In this document: positions 25,798 through 34,509 of the stretch, piece after piece | Layout of the letters: each line of letters opens with the position of its first letter | Numbering within the stretch: the first letter of the stretch is position 1 | Made by a program: the position numbers and the translations under genes | Source of the DNA: Anaerolineae bacterium | Lineage (GTDB): Bacteria > Chloroflexota > Anaerolineae > Aggregatilineales > J027 | Assembly: GCA_008933735.1 (NCBI GenBank) | Contig: WBUL01000010.1 | Coordinates: 62,001 to 126,000, forward strand | Direction of reading: 5' to 3' | Length of the DNA: 64,000 bases | The notes under the pieces: generated by a model | What the model was told of the DNA's origin: nothing | The model's input: the letters and a program-made list of their open reading frames with translations, nothing else | Database searches by the model: none

Positions 25798-28455
25798 ATG
25801 AAACTCGTTAAGCTATCCACGCTGCTGGTGATGACCTGCCTGACCATCGTTCTGGGATACAACATCCTAAAAGTGAGATTATATGAACCAGAACCCTATC
25901 GCCAGTTTTTTATCCGATCAGATATTGCACTTTATACTGCCATAATACTGCGAGATGAAGACCCCGACCGATTCTCGAAAGACCTGATCTATGGCAGTCC
26001 ATCCATCACGATCTTAAGCAAAAATTCGCCACTATACCTCAGCATATTAAAACAGCTATACCTTCTGACAGATCGGGATTTTGATTTGGCGCTGCGCTGG
26101 TACAGTGTTTTGATGCTCGCTGTATATCTCCCAGGGATGTATCTCTTTTTATACACCATCATTCGAGATTGGCTGGTGGCGCTAGCACTCAGCCTGATCT
26201 CAAGTATCCCCTCTGGCTTATATGCATCGGGGCAGATATGGGGCATTCCAGAGGACATTTTGCTGCCCTCTTATGTCTTTATAGCCCTGGCGCCCTGGTA
26301 TGGATGGTTATCATACACCTGGTGGCTGTACCCTGATAAGCCTACCCATCACAGGAAAATCTTCGTGTTGGGCATGTTATTTGGCCTTCTACTCATGCTC
26401 ATACATGGTCTGTTCGCGGTGGCATTCATCCAACTGCTCACCCTGCTCGTGCTCATCCAGATTTTCAGGAAAAGAGTATCCTGGATTGCCCTCCCGGTCT
26501 TTTTTGCGGGGCTGATTCTCATAAGTCTGCCGCGATTCATTGGAGGACAGGTCACGGGCACTGTCAATAATAAAATATCGTCCGAAAGTGCCCGTGAGGT
26601 CATCGAGTTATCCCAGGGGAGCATGATCTATCCCTGGTCTGGCCGCGTAGATGAACGACTAGGTACAGTCTCAAACAATTTAGATACCGCCTCTCAGTTT
26701 CATCTGGCGCTCTTTGCTGCCTATTTCTTCTTTACTGCACTGACTTTGTTTCTCGCCTGGCGAACAGGAGGGCGAATCGCCCGGATACTTTTTTGTGCTA
26801 TCCAGATGTTCTTTGTGGCCTATTTTATCAACACAGGGTGGCTGCCTTTACTCATTTTCGTCTATCTGGTACTTCGGATCCGGGAACAGAAAATCGACAG
26901 ACTCGATCAGGGGCTATTGTTCGCCGTAGTGATGAGCGTCTGGTTAGGGCCTCTACAACAGGTTATCATTTACTATTTCTGGGACACTTTGGATATTGTT
27001 TTTTTAACGGGACTGCTTTACGAAATAGCCCGTTTTTCGATCATCGGCTACCTGCCCTTCTATAGTCTGTTGGGGTTGAGCATAATGCACTTGAAGCAGA
27101 CTATCCGACCTTTTTCGATACAGCTCACATTCATCATCATTTTAACCTATATCATCTACAGAAATTTGAATATCCCTATATATACTGTGGGGCAGCAGCT
27201 TGAGGATGGGGCGCTGCTGATCATGGCACTGCCAGGTATCTACCTGATTTCACAAAAAACATCCCCGCAACCATCTATCTCCGCCGCCGCGATAGGTGTA
27301 TCTGTCCTGGCTGGTTTAGCAACCACACTGTGGCTTACTGGAATAAATCTACAAGGACTTAATGTTATCTGTCTGGTAAGCATCGGTACCGCATTGATCG
27401 TGCTTGCACTTGGACAGATTTTCGATAAAAACCGACGTTTGATTGGTGTCTTCGGTGTCATGTGGGTGGTGATTTGGGGGGTGCTGCTCCTGCCTCGTCA
27501 ACCTGTAGAGACAGAAAAAAAGGTTTCCCTTCGCCTCGATAAAGCGCTGGCAATGTCTCAGTCTGATCTTAACAGCCTGGAATTGACATTTGACCCCTAC
27601 GAGCAGGATATTAATCCGGAATTTACGGCTCTTATTGAATGGGTGAAGAAAAATACGGATGAAGACAGTCTTTTTTATACGACTAATTATTACAGCAGCG
27701 GATTCAGGGTGCTGGCTAATCGTCCCATTATTATCAGCCAGGAAGAGTGGGTGATGAACGTCTATACTCAGCTAGACCCGGTTGAGTTAAGGAAAATTAT
27801 TGATGCGCTTAACCCAGTTCCCTTTGACCCGATACAGGTCTTCATAAGCAATATTGCCTATGGAGTTGAGTATATGGTTACAAGAAAAGATCAGGAAATC
27901 CCGCTGTTAATTCAATACAACCAGTCCCTTTATGCAGCGAGGCAGATCTATAGTAACAGCCTTTATAACCTCTACCATATTGAAAAACTGACCGTGGATG
28001 AGGCCCATTTCAATTTATCGCCCGAACTGTACAAAGTATATCGGGAACATGCATCAACACTTCCTGTATCACCAGAGGCCGTTATATTTAACCCAGCCAC
28101 TGATGTCCTGGCTGATCCGCAGGACGAAATCCTGAATCTAGGCCATTTCATTGCCTTGTCAAACCTGGACGTAAATCAGCAAAGCTCAGCCTTCGACCTG
28201 CTGCACTTACTTCAACAAATGCAGTATGAAAAGGAAATGTCAGACACAGCAAGGGCAGCGCTCCAAGATTGGCGGGTCGAAAAGCGGCCTGAATATCTGC
28301 GAGACGCAGGCATCGATTACCTGCTTATAGATAACCGATGGGTTGGATTTTTATCTGAGCAGGAGCTAAAACAATTCAATTCTGCTTATGAGCTGATTTA
28401 TGAATGGACATTCCGCTCGATTGGGCGGACTTATTATCTTTATCGAGTTCCTTGA
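25798..28455 (+). CDS. Large multi-pass membrane protein, GT-C-like topology
   Basis: An 885-residue protein. Residues ~1-580 contain about 14-16 membrane segments; residues ~590-885 form a soluble, probably outer, domain. The layout and the genome context (next to GT39-like genes) resemble GT-C glycosyltransferases, but I see no DE or DD motif in the first loop as clear as in the neighbours. The segment after the first helix has SDIALYTAIILRDEDPDRFS. C-terminal segments such as EWVKKNTDEDSLFYTTNYYS and AGIDYLLIDNRWVGFL are typical of outer domains of O-antigen-type membrane proteins. TTGACA lies at 25738 with no well-spaced -10. Function unknown. Confidence 0.7.
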   Translation: MKLVKLSTLLVMTCLTIVLGYNILKVRLYEPEPYRQFFIRSDIALYTAIILRDEDPDRFSKDLIYGSPSITILSKNSPLYLSILKQLYLLTDRDFDLALRWYSVLMLAVYLPGMYLFLYTIIRDWLVALALSLISSIPSGLYASGQIWGIPEDILLPSYVFIALAPWYGWLSYTWWLYPDKPTHHRKIFVLGMLFGLLLMLIHGLFAVAFIQLLTLLVLIQIFRKRVSWIALPVFFAGLILISLPRFIGGQVTGTVNNKISSESAREVIELSQGSMIYPWSGRVDERLGTVSNNLDTASQFHLALFAAYFFFTALTLFLAWRTGGRIARILFCAIQMFFVAYFINTGWLPLLIFVYLVLRIREQKIDRLDQGLLFAVVMSVWLGPLQQVIIYYFWDTLDIVFLTGLLYEIARFSIIGYLPFYSLLGLSIMHLKQTIRPFSIQLTFIIILTYIIYRNLNIPIYTVGQQLEDGALLIMALPGIYLISQKTSPQPSISAAAIGVSVLAGLATTLWLTGINLQGLNVICLVSIGTALIVLALGQIFDKNRRLIGVFGVMWVVIWGVLLLPRQPVETEKKVSLRLDKALAMSQSDLNSLELTFDPYEQDINPEFTALIEWVKKNTDEDSLFYTTNYYSSGFRVLANRPIIISQEEWVMNVYTQLDPVELRKIIDALNPVPFDPIQVFISNIAYGVEYMVTRKDQEIPLLIQYNQSLYAARQIYSNSLYNLYHIEKLTVDEAHFNLSPELYKVYREHASTLPVSPEAVIFNPATDVLADPQDEILNLGHFIALSNLDVNQQSSAFDLLHLLQQMQYEKEMSDTARAALQDWRVEKRPEYLRDAGIDYLLIDNRWVGFLSEQELKQFNSAYELIYEWTFRSIGRTYYLYRVP

Positions 28456-28476
28456 TTGGCGACTTCTAATGCAAAG

Positions 28477-28493
28477 CCCCGCCTGGGGCGGGG
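28477..28493. terminator. GC-rich hairpin between convergent genes
   Basis: CCCCGCC (28477-28483) pairs with GGCGGGG (28487-28493) over a 3-nt loop. It sits between the stop codons of convergent genes. T-runs are weak on both sides. Confidence 0.5.
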
Positions 28494-28496
28494 TGG

Positions 28497-28664
28497 TTAC
28501 TGAGCACTTTCTGCCTGGGTTTCCCCTTCAGCAGCGGCTCCCTCGGTTTTCGAGGCCTTGGGTTCTTTCTTAGGAAGTTTTTCTTCCAGCATTTCCTTCA
28601 ACTGCTTGGCGTCGTCCTTGCTCAGACCGACCAGTTCGTTAAACAGGGTATTCACATCTGCCAT
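28497..28664 (-). CDS. Small acidic/lysine-rich protein of unknown function
   Basis: ATG 28664 gives 55 residues. The first ~33 (MADVNTLFNELVGLSKDDAK) are a predicted amphipathic helix pair. The rest is a disordered Lys/Glu/Ala tail. The first part faintly recalls the N-terminal helix of ribosomal protein bL12, but the tail has no C-terminal domain and this may be chance. GAGGA is about 11 nt upstream. A longer frame starts at 28697. Confidence 0.5.
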   Translation of the reverse strand: MADVNTLFNELVGLSKDDAKQLKEMLEEKLPKKEPKASKTEGAAAEGETQAESAQ

Positions 28665-28744
28665 GTGATTGAATGTCCTCGAATTATTTTGGCTCAATCT
28701 TACAGTTCGGGCGTGTAATCTTCAATGGGCGGATTGTTTCCTGA

Positions 28745-28750
28745 TATACT
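28745..28750 (+). promoter_or_regulatory. Extended -10 element of the kinase/PD40 gene
   Basis: TG, one base, TATACT at 28745-28750, with a weak TTCAAT 18 bp upstream (28721-28726). This leaves a leader of about 38 nt carrying AAAGGAG at 28783-28789. Confidence 0.45.
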
Positions 28751-28794
28751 GATAGGTGAAGGGGAGTATAAGACACTTATGGAAAGGAGCCTCC

Positions 28795-30654
28795 ATGATT
28801 GGTCGTACTCTGGGCAGCTACCGAATCGTTGAGCAAATTGGGATGGGGGGCATGGCAACCGTTTACAAAGCCTATGACCCCAATACGGAACGATTTGTTG
28901 CCATCAAAACTCTACCCCCAATGTACTCCCAGGATCCAACATTCCAGGAACGCTTCCGGCGCGAGGCAAAAGCGATTGCCCAGCTTGAACATCTTCATAT
29001 TCTGCCGATTTTTGCGTATGGGGAAGAAGAGCGCATCGCCTATATGGTGATGCGCTATATGGATACCGGCACCCTGGGAGATATGATTCGCCATAAACCG
29101 ATGGCATTGAATGAAACCCATCGCCTGATTTCCCAACTTGCTGAAGCCCTGGACTATGCTCATTCACACGGCATTATTCATCGTGATGTCAAACCCAGCA
29201 ATGTATTGATAGACCAACACCGGAACGCCTATTTAACGGATTTCGGAATCGCAAAAATGGTGGAAGGGGCACTTGACCTGACAGGCTCCAGCATCATCGG
29301 CACACCGCAGTATATGAGTCCTGAACAATGCCGGGGAGAAAGGGAATTGTCGCCTGCATCTGACCAGTACTCATTAGGGGTAATTCTGTACGAAATGGTC
29401 ACGGGGCGCACTCCATTTCAGGCAGAAACTCCAATGGCAATCATCCACAAGCATATGATGGGTGAACACCTGCCGCTCCCCCACACGCTGCGCCCCGATC
29501 TACCGGAAGCCGCCGAAAATGTTATTTTGAAAGCGTTAAGTAAAGCGCCCACAGATCGTTATGCTACTTGCACGGCGCTTGCCAAAGCATTTGGCGATGC
29601 CCTTATCGATTACAAAGTGCCGGAACAGGTGCCGGATGCTCCTACCCTGGTAGAACACGGAACCACATTCGTGACCGACCCAACAGAGCTTTCTTCTCCA
29701 GCAAAACGCCGCTTCCCGACCCTTTATCTCCTCGGCATCATGCTGCTGATTGTCGCAGTATTGATCGGATTGTGGGGTGTGGATGTTTTTGATGATGATG
29801 AAGATCGGGAAGGCGCGGTTTTGCCCAGCGTCACGGCCACACCAACCTTAACTGCATCATCTACGCCTACCCCGACAGAGACCCCCGTGTTACCTCCGAC
29901 GATCACGTGGACTCCCCGGCCTACCGCGACTGCATTGCCCCTCGGTCAGATTGCCCATTCATGTGGGGACGGTGGGAATCTGCGCTTTTGCATCGCCAAC
30001 TTCTTGGGCGTGACGGTGGAAGAATTCGAGCTGGATGTACCAGGGCGTGCAGTTGAGCCATTTTCCTGGTCGCCAGATGGGGAACAGCTTGTCTTTGCCG
30101 CCTGTTATGCAGATGACTGCTCTTTGAACAGCCAATTATTCATTATCAATAAAGATGGGGCAGGTTTAAAACCGCTGGAAACGCTGAGCATGAACAGCCT
30201 GTCACCTTCCTGGTCACCGGATGGAGAATGGATCGCATTTCATGGGAACTGCGGTCTTTTTAAGATTCATCCCGACAGTACAAATCTTACGGAACTGGTG
30301 AACCAGCAGTCAGTGTGTGCCGGTGATTTGCGCTGGTCGCCAAATGGGGAATGGATTGCATTTGTAAGCTCGCCGATGTCAAACTTGGATAACGTGGCGG
30401 GAGTGTGGCTGGTACGGTCCGATAGCCGCGAGGCACAGGTCGCTTACCCCATCCCTGCATGGACCGGCAGCAGCCCTATCAACGCTTTAGCCTGGACGCC
30501 TGAAGGAGAGCTTGTCTTTTCCTACAACAACAAAGCCCTCTTAATGGATACTGCCTGCCTTGAAACAGGGTGCTCAGAAAGCAGTTTTGCGCCATACGAA
30601 GGAGTCATTGGGCGAAGCTGGCTTCCCAATTATGCGCCGCAGTGGTCACAATAA
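28795..30654 (+). CDS. Transmembrane Ser/Thr protein kinase with external PD40 propeller domain
   Basis: A 619-residue receptor-like kinase. Kinase domain ~7-270 has the full Hanks set: GMGGMATVYKAYD, the Lys in VAIKTL, HRDVKPSNVL, DFGIAK, GTPQYMSPEQ. One membrane segment lies at ~305-325. A Thr/Pro linker (TPTPTETPVLPPT) leads to an outer domain with PD40/TolB-type repeats (SWSPDGEQLVFAA, SWSPDGEWIAFHG, RWSPNGEWIAFVS). The kinase is inside and the propeller outside, so it is built to sense an external signal. ATG 28795 has AAAGGAG 5 nt ahead; an in-frame ATG at 28756-28780 region is less likely. Single gene, convergent with a lipoprotein gene. Confidence 0.93.
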   Translation: MIGRTLGSYRIVEQIGMGGMATVYKAYDPNTERFVAIKTLPPMYSQDPTFQERFRREAKAIAQLEHLHILPIFAYGEEERIAYMVMRYMDTGTLGDMIRHKPMALNETHRLISQLAEALDYAHSHGIIHRDVKPSNVLIDQHRNAYLTDFGIAKMVEGALDLTGSSIIGTPQYMSPEQCRGERELSPASDQYSLGVILYEMVTGRTPFQAETPMAIIHKHMMGEHLPLPHTLRPDLPEAAENVILKALSKAPTDRYATCTALAKAFGDALIDYKVPEQVPDAPTLVEHGTTFVTDPTELSSPAKRRFPTLYLLGIMLLIVAVLIGLWGVDVFDDDEDREGAVLPSVTATPTLTASSTPTPTETPVLPPTITWTPRPTATALPLGQIAHSCGDGGNLRFCIANFLGVTVEEFELDVPGRAVEPFSWSPDGEQLVFAACYADDCSLNSQLFIINKDGAGLKPLETLSMNSLSPSWSPDGEWIAFHGNCGLFKIHPDSTNLTELVNQQSVCAGDLRWSPNGEWIAFVSSPMSNLDNVAGVWLVRSDSREAQVAYPIPAWTGSSPINALAWTPEGELVFSYNNKALLMDTACLETGCSESSFAPYEGVIGRSWLPNYAPQWSQ

Positions 30655-30659
30655 TCGTG

Positions 30660-30676
30660 GGGGCAAGAACTGCCCC
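30660..30676. terminator. Hairpin terminator between kinase and GerMN lipoprotein genes
   Basis: GGGGCA (30660-30665) and TGCCCC (30671-30676) with a 5-nt loop, followed by TTTATAAA. It separates convergent genes. Confidence 0.6.
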
Positions 30677-30677
30677 T

Positions 30678-31244
30678 TTATAAATCGTCACGGGTATAGG
30701 AGGCATCGTCCAATTCCACGCCGCGCATATCAAAAAGCTGTTTCATATTCTCACCGTTGATGTAAACCACAGCACGGTTCACTTGTGGAAACTGAAAAAT
30801 GGTATGCAGTATCTGAGCCTGCATCCGTGCGTCACTGCACACCCCGACCAGAGAGAATATACCCCCCATGTTAATTGTCACACCATCACCCTCAACAGAA
30901 ATGCTCTCAATTTGCATGTTGGTGGTGTGCAAATTCGTGATCAAACCTGCCCGACCATAGTTTTCTTCTTCCAGGGAAAACAATGACTCTAAGGCGGCGC
31001 GGAGGTTATTCTGGAGATCTCCCGTAACCGCCTTTTCGGCTGACACCGCCACAATCGAGTCGCCACAACCAACAGGTGTTCCTGAGACGCCATTATCTTC
31101 TGGTGCAATCAGATAAAACTGGATGTTGCTGCTTCCGAAGCGTTCCATAGTCTCAGCTACATCTGGTTCTGTCGGAGCATCGTCAACCGAGGTCAGACTA
31201 CAGCCAAGCGAAAGAAACAGCAAAAAAACAAGCCATTGCTTCAT
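30678..31244 (-). CDS. GerMN-domain lipoprotein
   Basis: The 188-residue product has a lipoprotein signal (MKQWLVFLLFLSLGCS, lipobox Cys at 15). The mature part fits the GerMN/sporulation-like domain seen in cell-surface proteins: PVGCGDSIVAV, LRAALESLF, the IESISVEGDGVTINM segment and a late FPQVNRAVVYINGENM. GerMN occurs in germination and lipoprotein contexts and also outside spore formers. Start supported by AAAGGGA about 8 nt upstream. The role of this copy is unknown. Confidence 0.8.
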   Translation of the reverse strand: MKQWLVFLLFLSLGCSLTSVDDAPTEPDVAETMERFGSSNIQFYLIAPEDNGVSGTPVGCGDSIVAVSAEKAVTGDLQNNLRAALESLFSLEEENYGRAGLITNLHTTNMQIESISVEGDGVTINMGGIFSLVGVCSDARMQAQILHTIFQFPQVNRAVVYINGENMKQLFDMRGVELDDASYTRDDL

Positions 31245-31362
31245 GGCAGCTTTCCCTTTTTGATGTTAGACACGTTTTCCAGGGGGAAAGTTCCTGCTTT
31301 TCGTGTATTACTGCAACGACCTCACAATAATATGGATCAAGCGCAGCGGTCAGGTCATTCAT
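31198..31362 (-). CDS. Possible small ORF overlapping the lipoprotein start
   Basis: Between the deoxyribosyltransferase stop and the lipoprotein, ATG 31362 opens 54 codons (MNDLTAALDPYYCEVVAVIH at the start) with AGGG about 8 nt upstream. The first ~38 residues fall in otherwise empty sequence and look protein-like. The end overlaps the lipoprotein signal region in another frame. No family is known; it may be spurious. Confidence 0.25.
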   Translation of the reverse strand: MNDLTAALDPYYCEVVAVIHEKQELSPWKTCLTSKRESCHEAMACFFAVSFAWL

Positions 31363-31366
31363 AAGA

Positions 31367-31771
31367 TCACCCTGCTGCAAGGGCGGCAACTGTCGCCACC
31401 AGTTCATCTATGGTCCGAACCACTTTTTTGCCTTCACCACACAACCCCCAGATAAGATTATTCAATCGGCGAACGTCATCCGAGATACCAATACAGGGTT
31501 TACCTTTCGCGTAAACATAACCAAGCTCCGCACTCGTTCCTGAATCATGATCGGCTCCTGTCAGCAAAGCCACCAGCATGTCACATTCATCCAACGCCTG
31601 CATATCGGCCTTAAACAGGCGCGGACGGTCAGCCTCACTCTTAAAAATGCCTGCGTCTCGATGAGGCAAAAAGGTGCGGTGTCCAGCGCCCTCAAGCGCA
31701 GCGGCAATTTGCTCAAGATACCAGCGTTCGTGAGTGTTAAACAGCGGCCCTGCCACATAAATGTATGCCAT
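31367..31771 (-). CDS. Nucleoside 2-deoxyribosyltransferase family protein
   Basis: The 134-residue protein begins MAYIYVAGPLFNTHERWY, the family's hallmark N terminus. It continues with HRDAGIF, LDECDMLVALLTGADHDSGT and SAELGYVYAKGKPCIG. The Asp-x-Gly-Thr-x-x-Glu pattern fits the catalytic Glu of nucleoside 2-deoxyribosyltransferases, which swap bases on deoxyribose in salvage. Start at ATG 31771 has AGGAG 7 nt upstream; a longer frame to 31837 runs towards the thiolase stop and is not used. It lies 73 bp downstream of the thiolase gene, possibly in one operon. Confidence 0.85.
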   Translation of the reverse strand: MAYIYVAGPLFNTHERWYLEQIAAALEGAGHRTFLPHRDAGIFKSEADRPRLFKADMQALDECDMLVALLTGADHDSGTSAELGYVYAKGKPCIGISDDVRRLNNLIWGLCGEGKKVVRTIDELVATVAALAAG

Positions 31772-31844
31772 CCAGTGCTCCTGAGATAGAAAAAGCGATA
31801 CCCAACAGAGGGATATCGCCTCTTCTTTTCGCGTCACGCGAATT

Positions 31845-33026
31845 TCAGTTCAAGTTCTCAAAAATACCAGCCGCGCCCTGACCGCCACCAATACACATGG
31901 TCACCATGCCATACTTGCTGCGGCGACGATTCATCTCGTTGATAAGCTGGACAGTCAGTTTTGCACCTGTACAGCCCAGGGGGTGCCCCAACGCGATGGC
32001 CCCACCATTGACATTGATAACTTCGGGATTCATCTCCAGTTCCCGTATCACCGCGAGGGCTTGAGCAGCAAAGGCCTCGTTCAGCTCAAACAGATCGATG
32101 TCGTCTAACGTTAATCCGGTGCGCTGCAAAACTTTTGGAATCGCTTTGATCGGGCCGATCCCCATGACTTCTGGCCGCACGCCCGCCACGCTGAATCCGA
32201 CAAAACGCGCCAATGGTTTAAGACCAAGCTGTGCTGCCTTTCCCGCCTCCATAATTAACACGGCGGCTGCACCATCGCTTAACGGGCTGGAGTTGCCCGG
32301 AGTAACACTGCCACCCTGCTTGAACGATGGCTTCAGCGAAGCCAGAGCTTCTAGTGTGGTGTCTGGGCGCAGGTGTTCATCGACATCAAAAACGATTTCT
32401 TTTTCAATGCGCTGTCCATCTTTGACTTCAACTTCGAGGATGTCCATAGGAACAATTTCTTCTCTGAAGTAGCCTGCCTGCGTCGCCTTTGCAGCTTTCA
32501 TGTGGCTTTCATAGGCAAATTGATCCTGGTCTTCGCGGGAGATTTTATACTCGTCTGCGACACGTTCAGCCGTTAAGCCCATATTCATATACACTTCAGG
32601 GTGCTCTACTGCCAGCATCGGATTCGGGCTGAGTTGAAAACCAGTCATGGGAACCAGACTCATCGTTTCCGCCCCACCCGCGATAATTACATCCGCACCG
32701 TTGGCGATAATCCGTTCAGCGGCGGCGGCGATGGTTTGCAGGCCGCTGGCACAGAAGCGGTTCACGGTCTGGGCAGGCACATCAAGCGGCAAATCCGCCA
32801 GAATACCTATCGTGCGGGCGAAATTTAGCCCCTGTGAGCCCTCCGGCATCGCACACCCAATAACCACATCATCAATCTCATTTGGGTCAAGCCTGCCTTC
32901 AGTCTTTTTCAAAATCTCTTTGATCACAACGGCTGCCATGTCATCCGAACGGACATGACGAGTCGTGCCGCGTTTCGCTTTCCCAACAGCAGTCCGTGAA
33001 GCGGCAACAATAACTGCTTCTCTCAT
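31845..33026 (-). CDS. Acetyl-CoA C-acyltransferase (thiolase)
   Basis: The 393-residue product is a typical thiolase. It has the acylated Cys in [11 protein letters not shown] (~residue 88), [26 protein letters not shown] and the C-terminal [13 protein letters not shown]. It cleaves 3-ketoacyl-CoA or condenses two acetyl-CoA; sequence alone does not settle which. A FadB-type protein with a linked TetR regulator lies at 57-60 kb and supports a beta-oxidation role. Start ATG 33026 with GGAG upstream. Confidence 0.93.
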   Translation of the reverse strand: MREAVIVAASRTAVGKAKRGTTRHVRSDDMAAVVIKEILKKTEGRLDPNEIDDVVIGCAMPEGSQGLNFARTIGILADLPLDVPAQTVNRFCASGLQTIAAAAERIIANGADVIIAGGAETMSLVPMTGFQLSPNPMLAVEHPEVYMNMGLTAERVADEYKISREDQDQFAYESHMKAAKATQAGYFREEIVPMDILEVEVKDGQRIEKEIVFDVDEHLRPDTTLEALASLKPSFKQGGSVTPGNSSPLSDGAAAVLIMEAGKAAQLGLKPLARFVGFSVAGVRPEVMGIGPIKAIPKVLQRTGLTLDDIDLFELNEAFAAQALAVIRELEMNPEVINVNGGAIALGHPLGCTGAKLTVQLINEMNRRRSKYGMVTMCIGGGQGAAGIFENLN

Positions 33027-33088
33027 GAACTAATCTCCACAGCTAAACCAAATGGTGATTTGATTTTAACGGAAAGTATCTTCTAAAA

Positions 33089-33117
33089 GCAAAAACGAGC
33101 CTCAAAGCCCGTTTTGC
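33089..33117 (-). terminator. Terminator of rpmJ
   Basis: On the minus strand an imperfect stem (AAAACGGGC with GCTCGTTTT, one G-T pair) is followed by a T-rich end. It lies between rpmJ and the thiolase gene, which both read leftward. Confidence 0.6.
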
Positions 33118-33122
33118 ATTGT

Positions 33123-33239
33123 TTAACCCTGGCGCTGCTTATGCTTGGGGTAGGTGGGGCAAATGACATATAGTCTGCCCTTGCGCCGTACAAATTTGCA
33201 GTCTTTGCACATCTTACGTACAGAAGCGCGTACCTTCAT
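33123..33239 (-). CDS. rpmJ: Ribosomal protein bL36
   Basis: A 38-residue frame, [20 protein letters not shown] at the start and ending KHKQRQG, is a full bL36. It has the zinc-binding form with CKDC, a third Cys in [11 protein letters not shown] and the His. bL36 belongs to the large ribosomal subunit near the peptidyl transferase region. Here it stands alone, not next to other ribosomal protein genes. GGCAGCACC lies immediately before the ATG, with a weak GGAGGC further upstream (CAAAGGAGGCAG). Confidence 0.95.
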   Translation of the reverse strand: MKVRASVRKMCKDCKFVRRKGRLYVICPTYPKHKQRQG

Positions 33240-33360
33240 GGTGCTGCCTCCTTTGGATTTGTTGGTGAAGTGTATCATTGAAGGCCAAAAGCGTCTATGG
33301 CAATTTAGGGTCGAAACCCGCTACACTCTAATTGTCCGTTGTATAAGTGGAGTATCATCA

Positions 33361-34434
33361 ATGAAATTGTATAAACTTCTGCTGGCGGCTGTTTTATTGG
33401 CAGCGCTTCCTTTACTGGCTCAGGCTCAGAGCGCAGAACTGACACTGATGCGCTGGCCCGAAGCCAATCTCGAATTCGAGTATCCGGCAGAATGGAGTCT
33501 CATCGGGGAAGATGGTTTTGAGTTTATCCTCGTTGATGCCGAAGGAAATTTTGTCGGTCTGCAAATGGGGCAGATTGACGGGAGTCTGGAAGCTCTTTTT
33601 GCCGGCTTCGCCGAAAATTCAACGGGTAATGAAGTTGAGGAAATCGAACTTGAAGGCAGCACAGCTCTCACCCTAAAAATCCCCACTGACTCGAATGGAC
33701 GCGATGGGCGCCTGGTGGGTTACACCGTGGAAAACAATACAGTGGCACTGTTGATCCTGGTGGGAAAACCGGAATGGCAGACCCTGTCGGACAGTTTGCT
33801 ATCCAGCATCGTGATCACACCGGTCGAATTGGACGAAGCTGTGCTTAACGAGGCCTTTGCCACCAGTCTTGAAGCCGACCAGATTTTGCGTGTTGGCAGT
33901 TCAGATGCCCCGGTGAAAATGGTCGAAGTGTTGGATTTTTCCTGCCCGCACTGCGTGGACTACGCGGGCAATGTGAAGCGGATTATCCAAAAATATGTCA
34001 ATTCCGGTGATGTGCAAATCGAATTCCGCATCGTGACGTTTATCGGTCAGGAACGTTCCGAAGTAGTGACTCATGCCCAATACTGTGCGGCAGAGCAGGG
34101 CCTTGGTTGGTCAATGCATGAGGGCATTTTCGCAGGCTATAATTCGGAAGGCGGTGCATATTACAGTGAAGAAAATATGATCGTGCTGGCAGAGGAACTC
34201 GGCGCGGATACGGAGCGTTTCACCGCTTGTGTGCAGGACAAAAAATACGCCGATGTAATTGAGCAAAACGCAGAAGTTGCAGAAGAACTCGGCGTCACCA
34301 GCACCCCATCCCTGCTGTTTACCACCGGAGAAGCTACCCCACAGTTCCTCACCTCCCCGAATGGGGAAGCATGGCGCGGCGGGATTCAGTTGCATTTTCT
34401 CTATCAGGAAATTGACAAGCTGCTCGAATCCTGA
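33361..34434 (+). CDS. Secreted protein with PsbP-like and DsbA-type thioredoxin domains
   Basis: The 357-residue protein has a signal peptide (MKLYKLLLAAVLLAALPLLA, cleavage near AQA). Residues ~28-155 (EYPAEWSLIGEDGFEF) resemble the PsbP/DUF1795 fold. Residues ~180-355 are a DsbA-type thioredoxin domain with CPHC (VLDFSCPHCVDYAGN) and a cis-Pro region (VTSTPSLLF). It probably makes or shuffles disulfides outside the membrane. The frame is open upstream to 33154, but ATG 33361 gives a clean signal and follows GGAG. Two domain types in one protein is less common than DsbA alone. Confidence 0.88.
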   Translation: MKLYKLLLAAVLLAALPLLAQAQSAELTLMRWPEANLEFEYPAEWSLIGEDGFEFILVDAEGNFVGLQMGQIDGSLEALFAGFAENSTGNEVEEIELEGSTALTLKIPTDSNGRDGRLVGYTVENNTVALLILVGKPEWQTLSDSLLSSIVITPVELDEAVLNEAFATSLEADQILRVGSSDAPVKMVEVLDFSCPHCVDYAGNVKRIIQKYVNSGDVQIEFRIVTFIGQERSEVVTHAQYCAAEQGLGWSMHEGIFAGYNSEGGAYYSEENMIVLAEELGADTERFTACVQDKKYADVIEQNAEVAEELGVTSTPSLLFTTGEATPQFLTSPNGEAWRGGIQLHFLYQEIDKLLES

Positions 34435-34474
34435 TAGTCATTTCACCAGCAGGTTTCCATCATGCAAGCGGCGG

Positions 34475-34502
34475 TTGACCCGTCCGCTTGCACTTTTATA
34501 AT
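34475..34502 (+). promoter_or_regulatory. Near-consensus promoter of the phosphoesterase gene, probably leaderless
   Basis: TTGACC (34475-34480), 16-bp spacer, TATAAT (34497-34502). ATG 34510 follows 7 nt later, so the transcript would begin at about the start codon. There is no Shine-Dalgarno. Confidence 0.7.
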
Positions 34503-34509
34503 TAACGCC

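Noticed and set aside
28497-28664. Small protein as a truncated bL12 ribosomal protein
   Set aside because: Only a short helix pattern is similar, with no C-terminal domain; the match may be chance.
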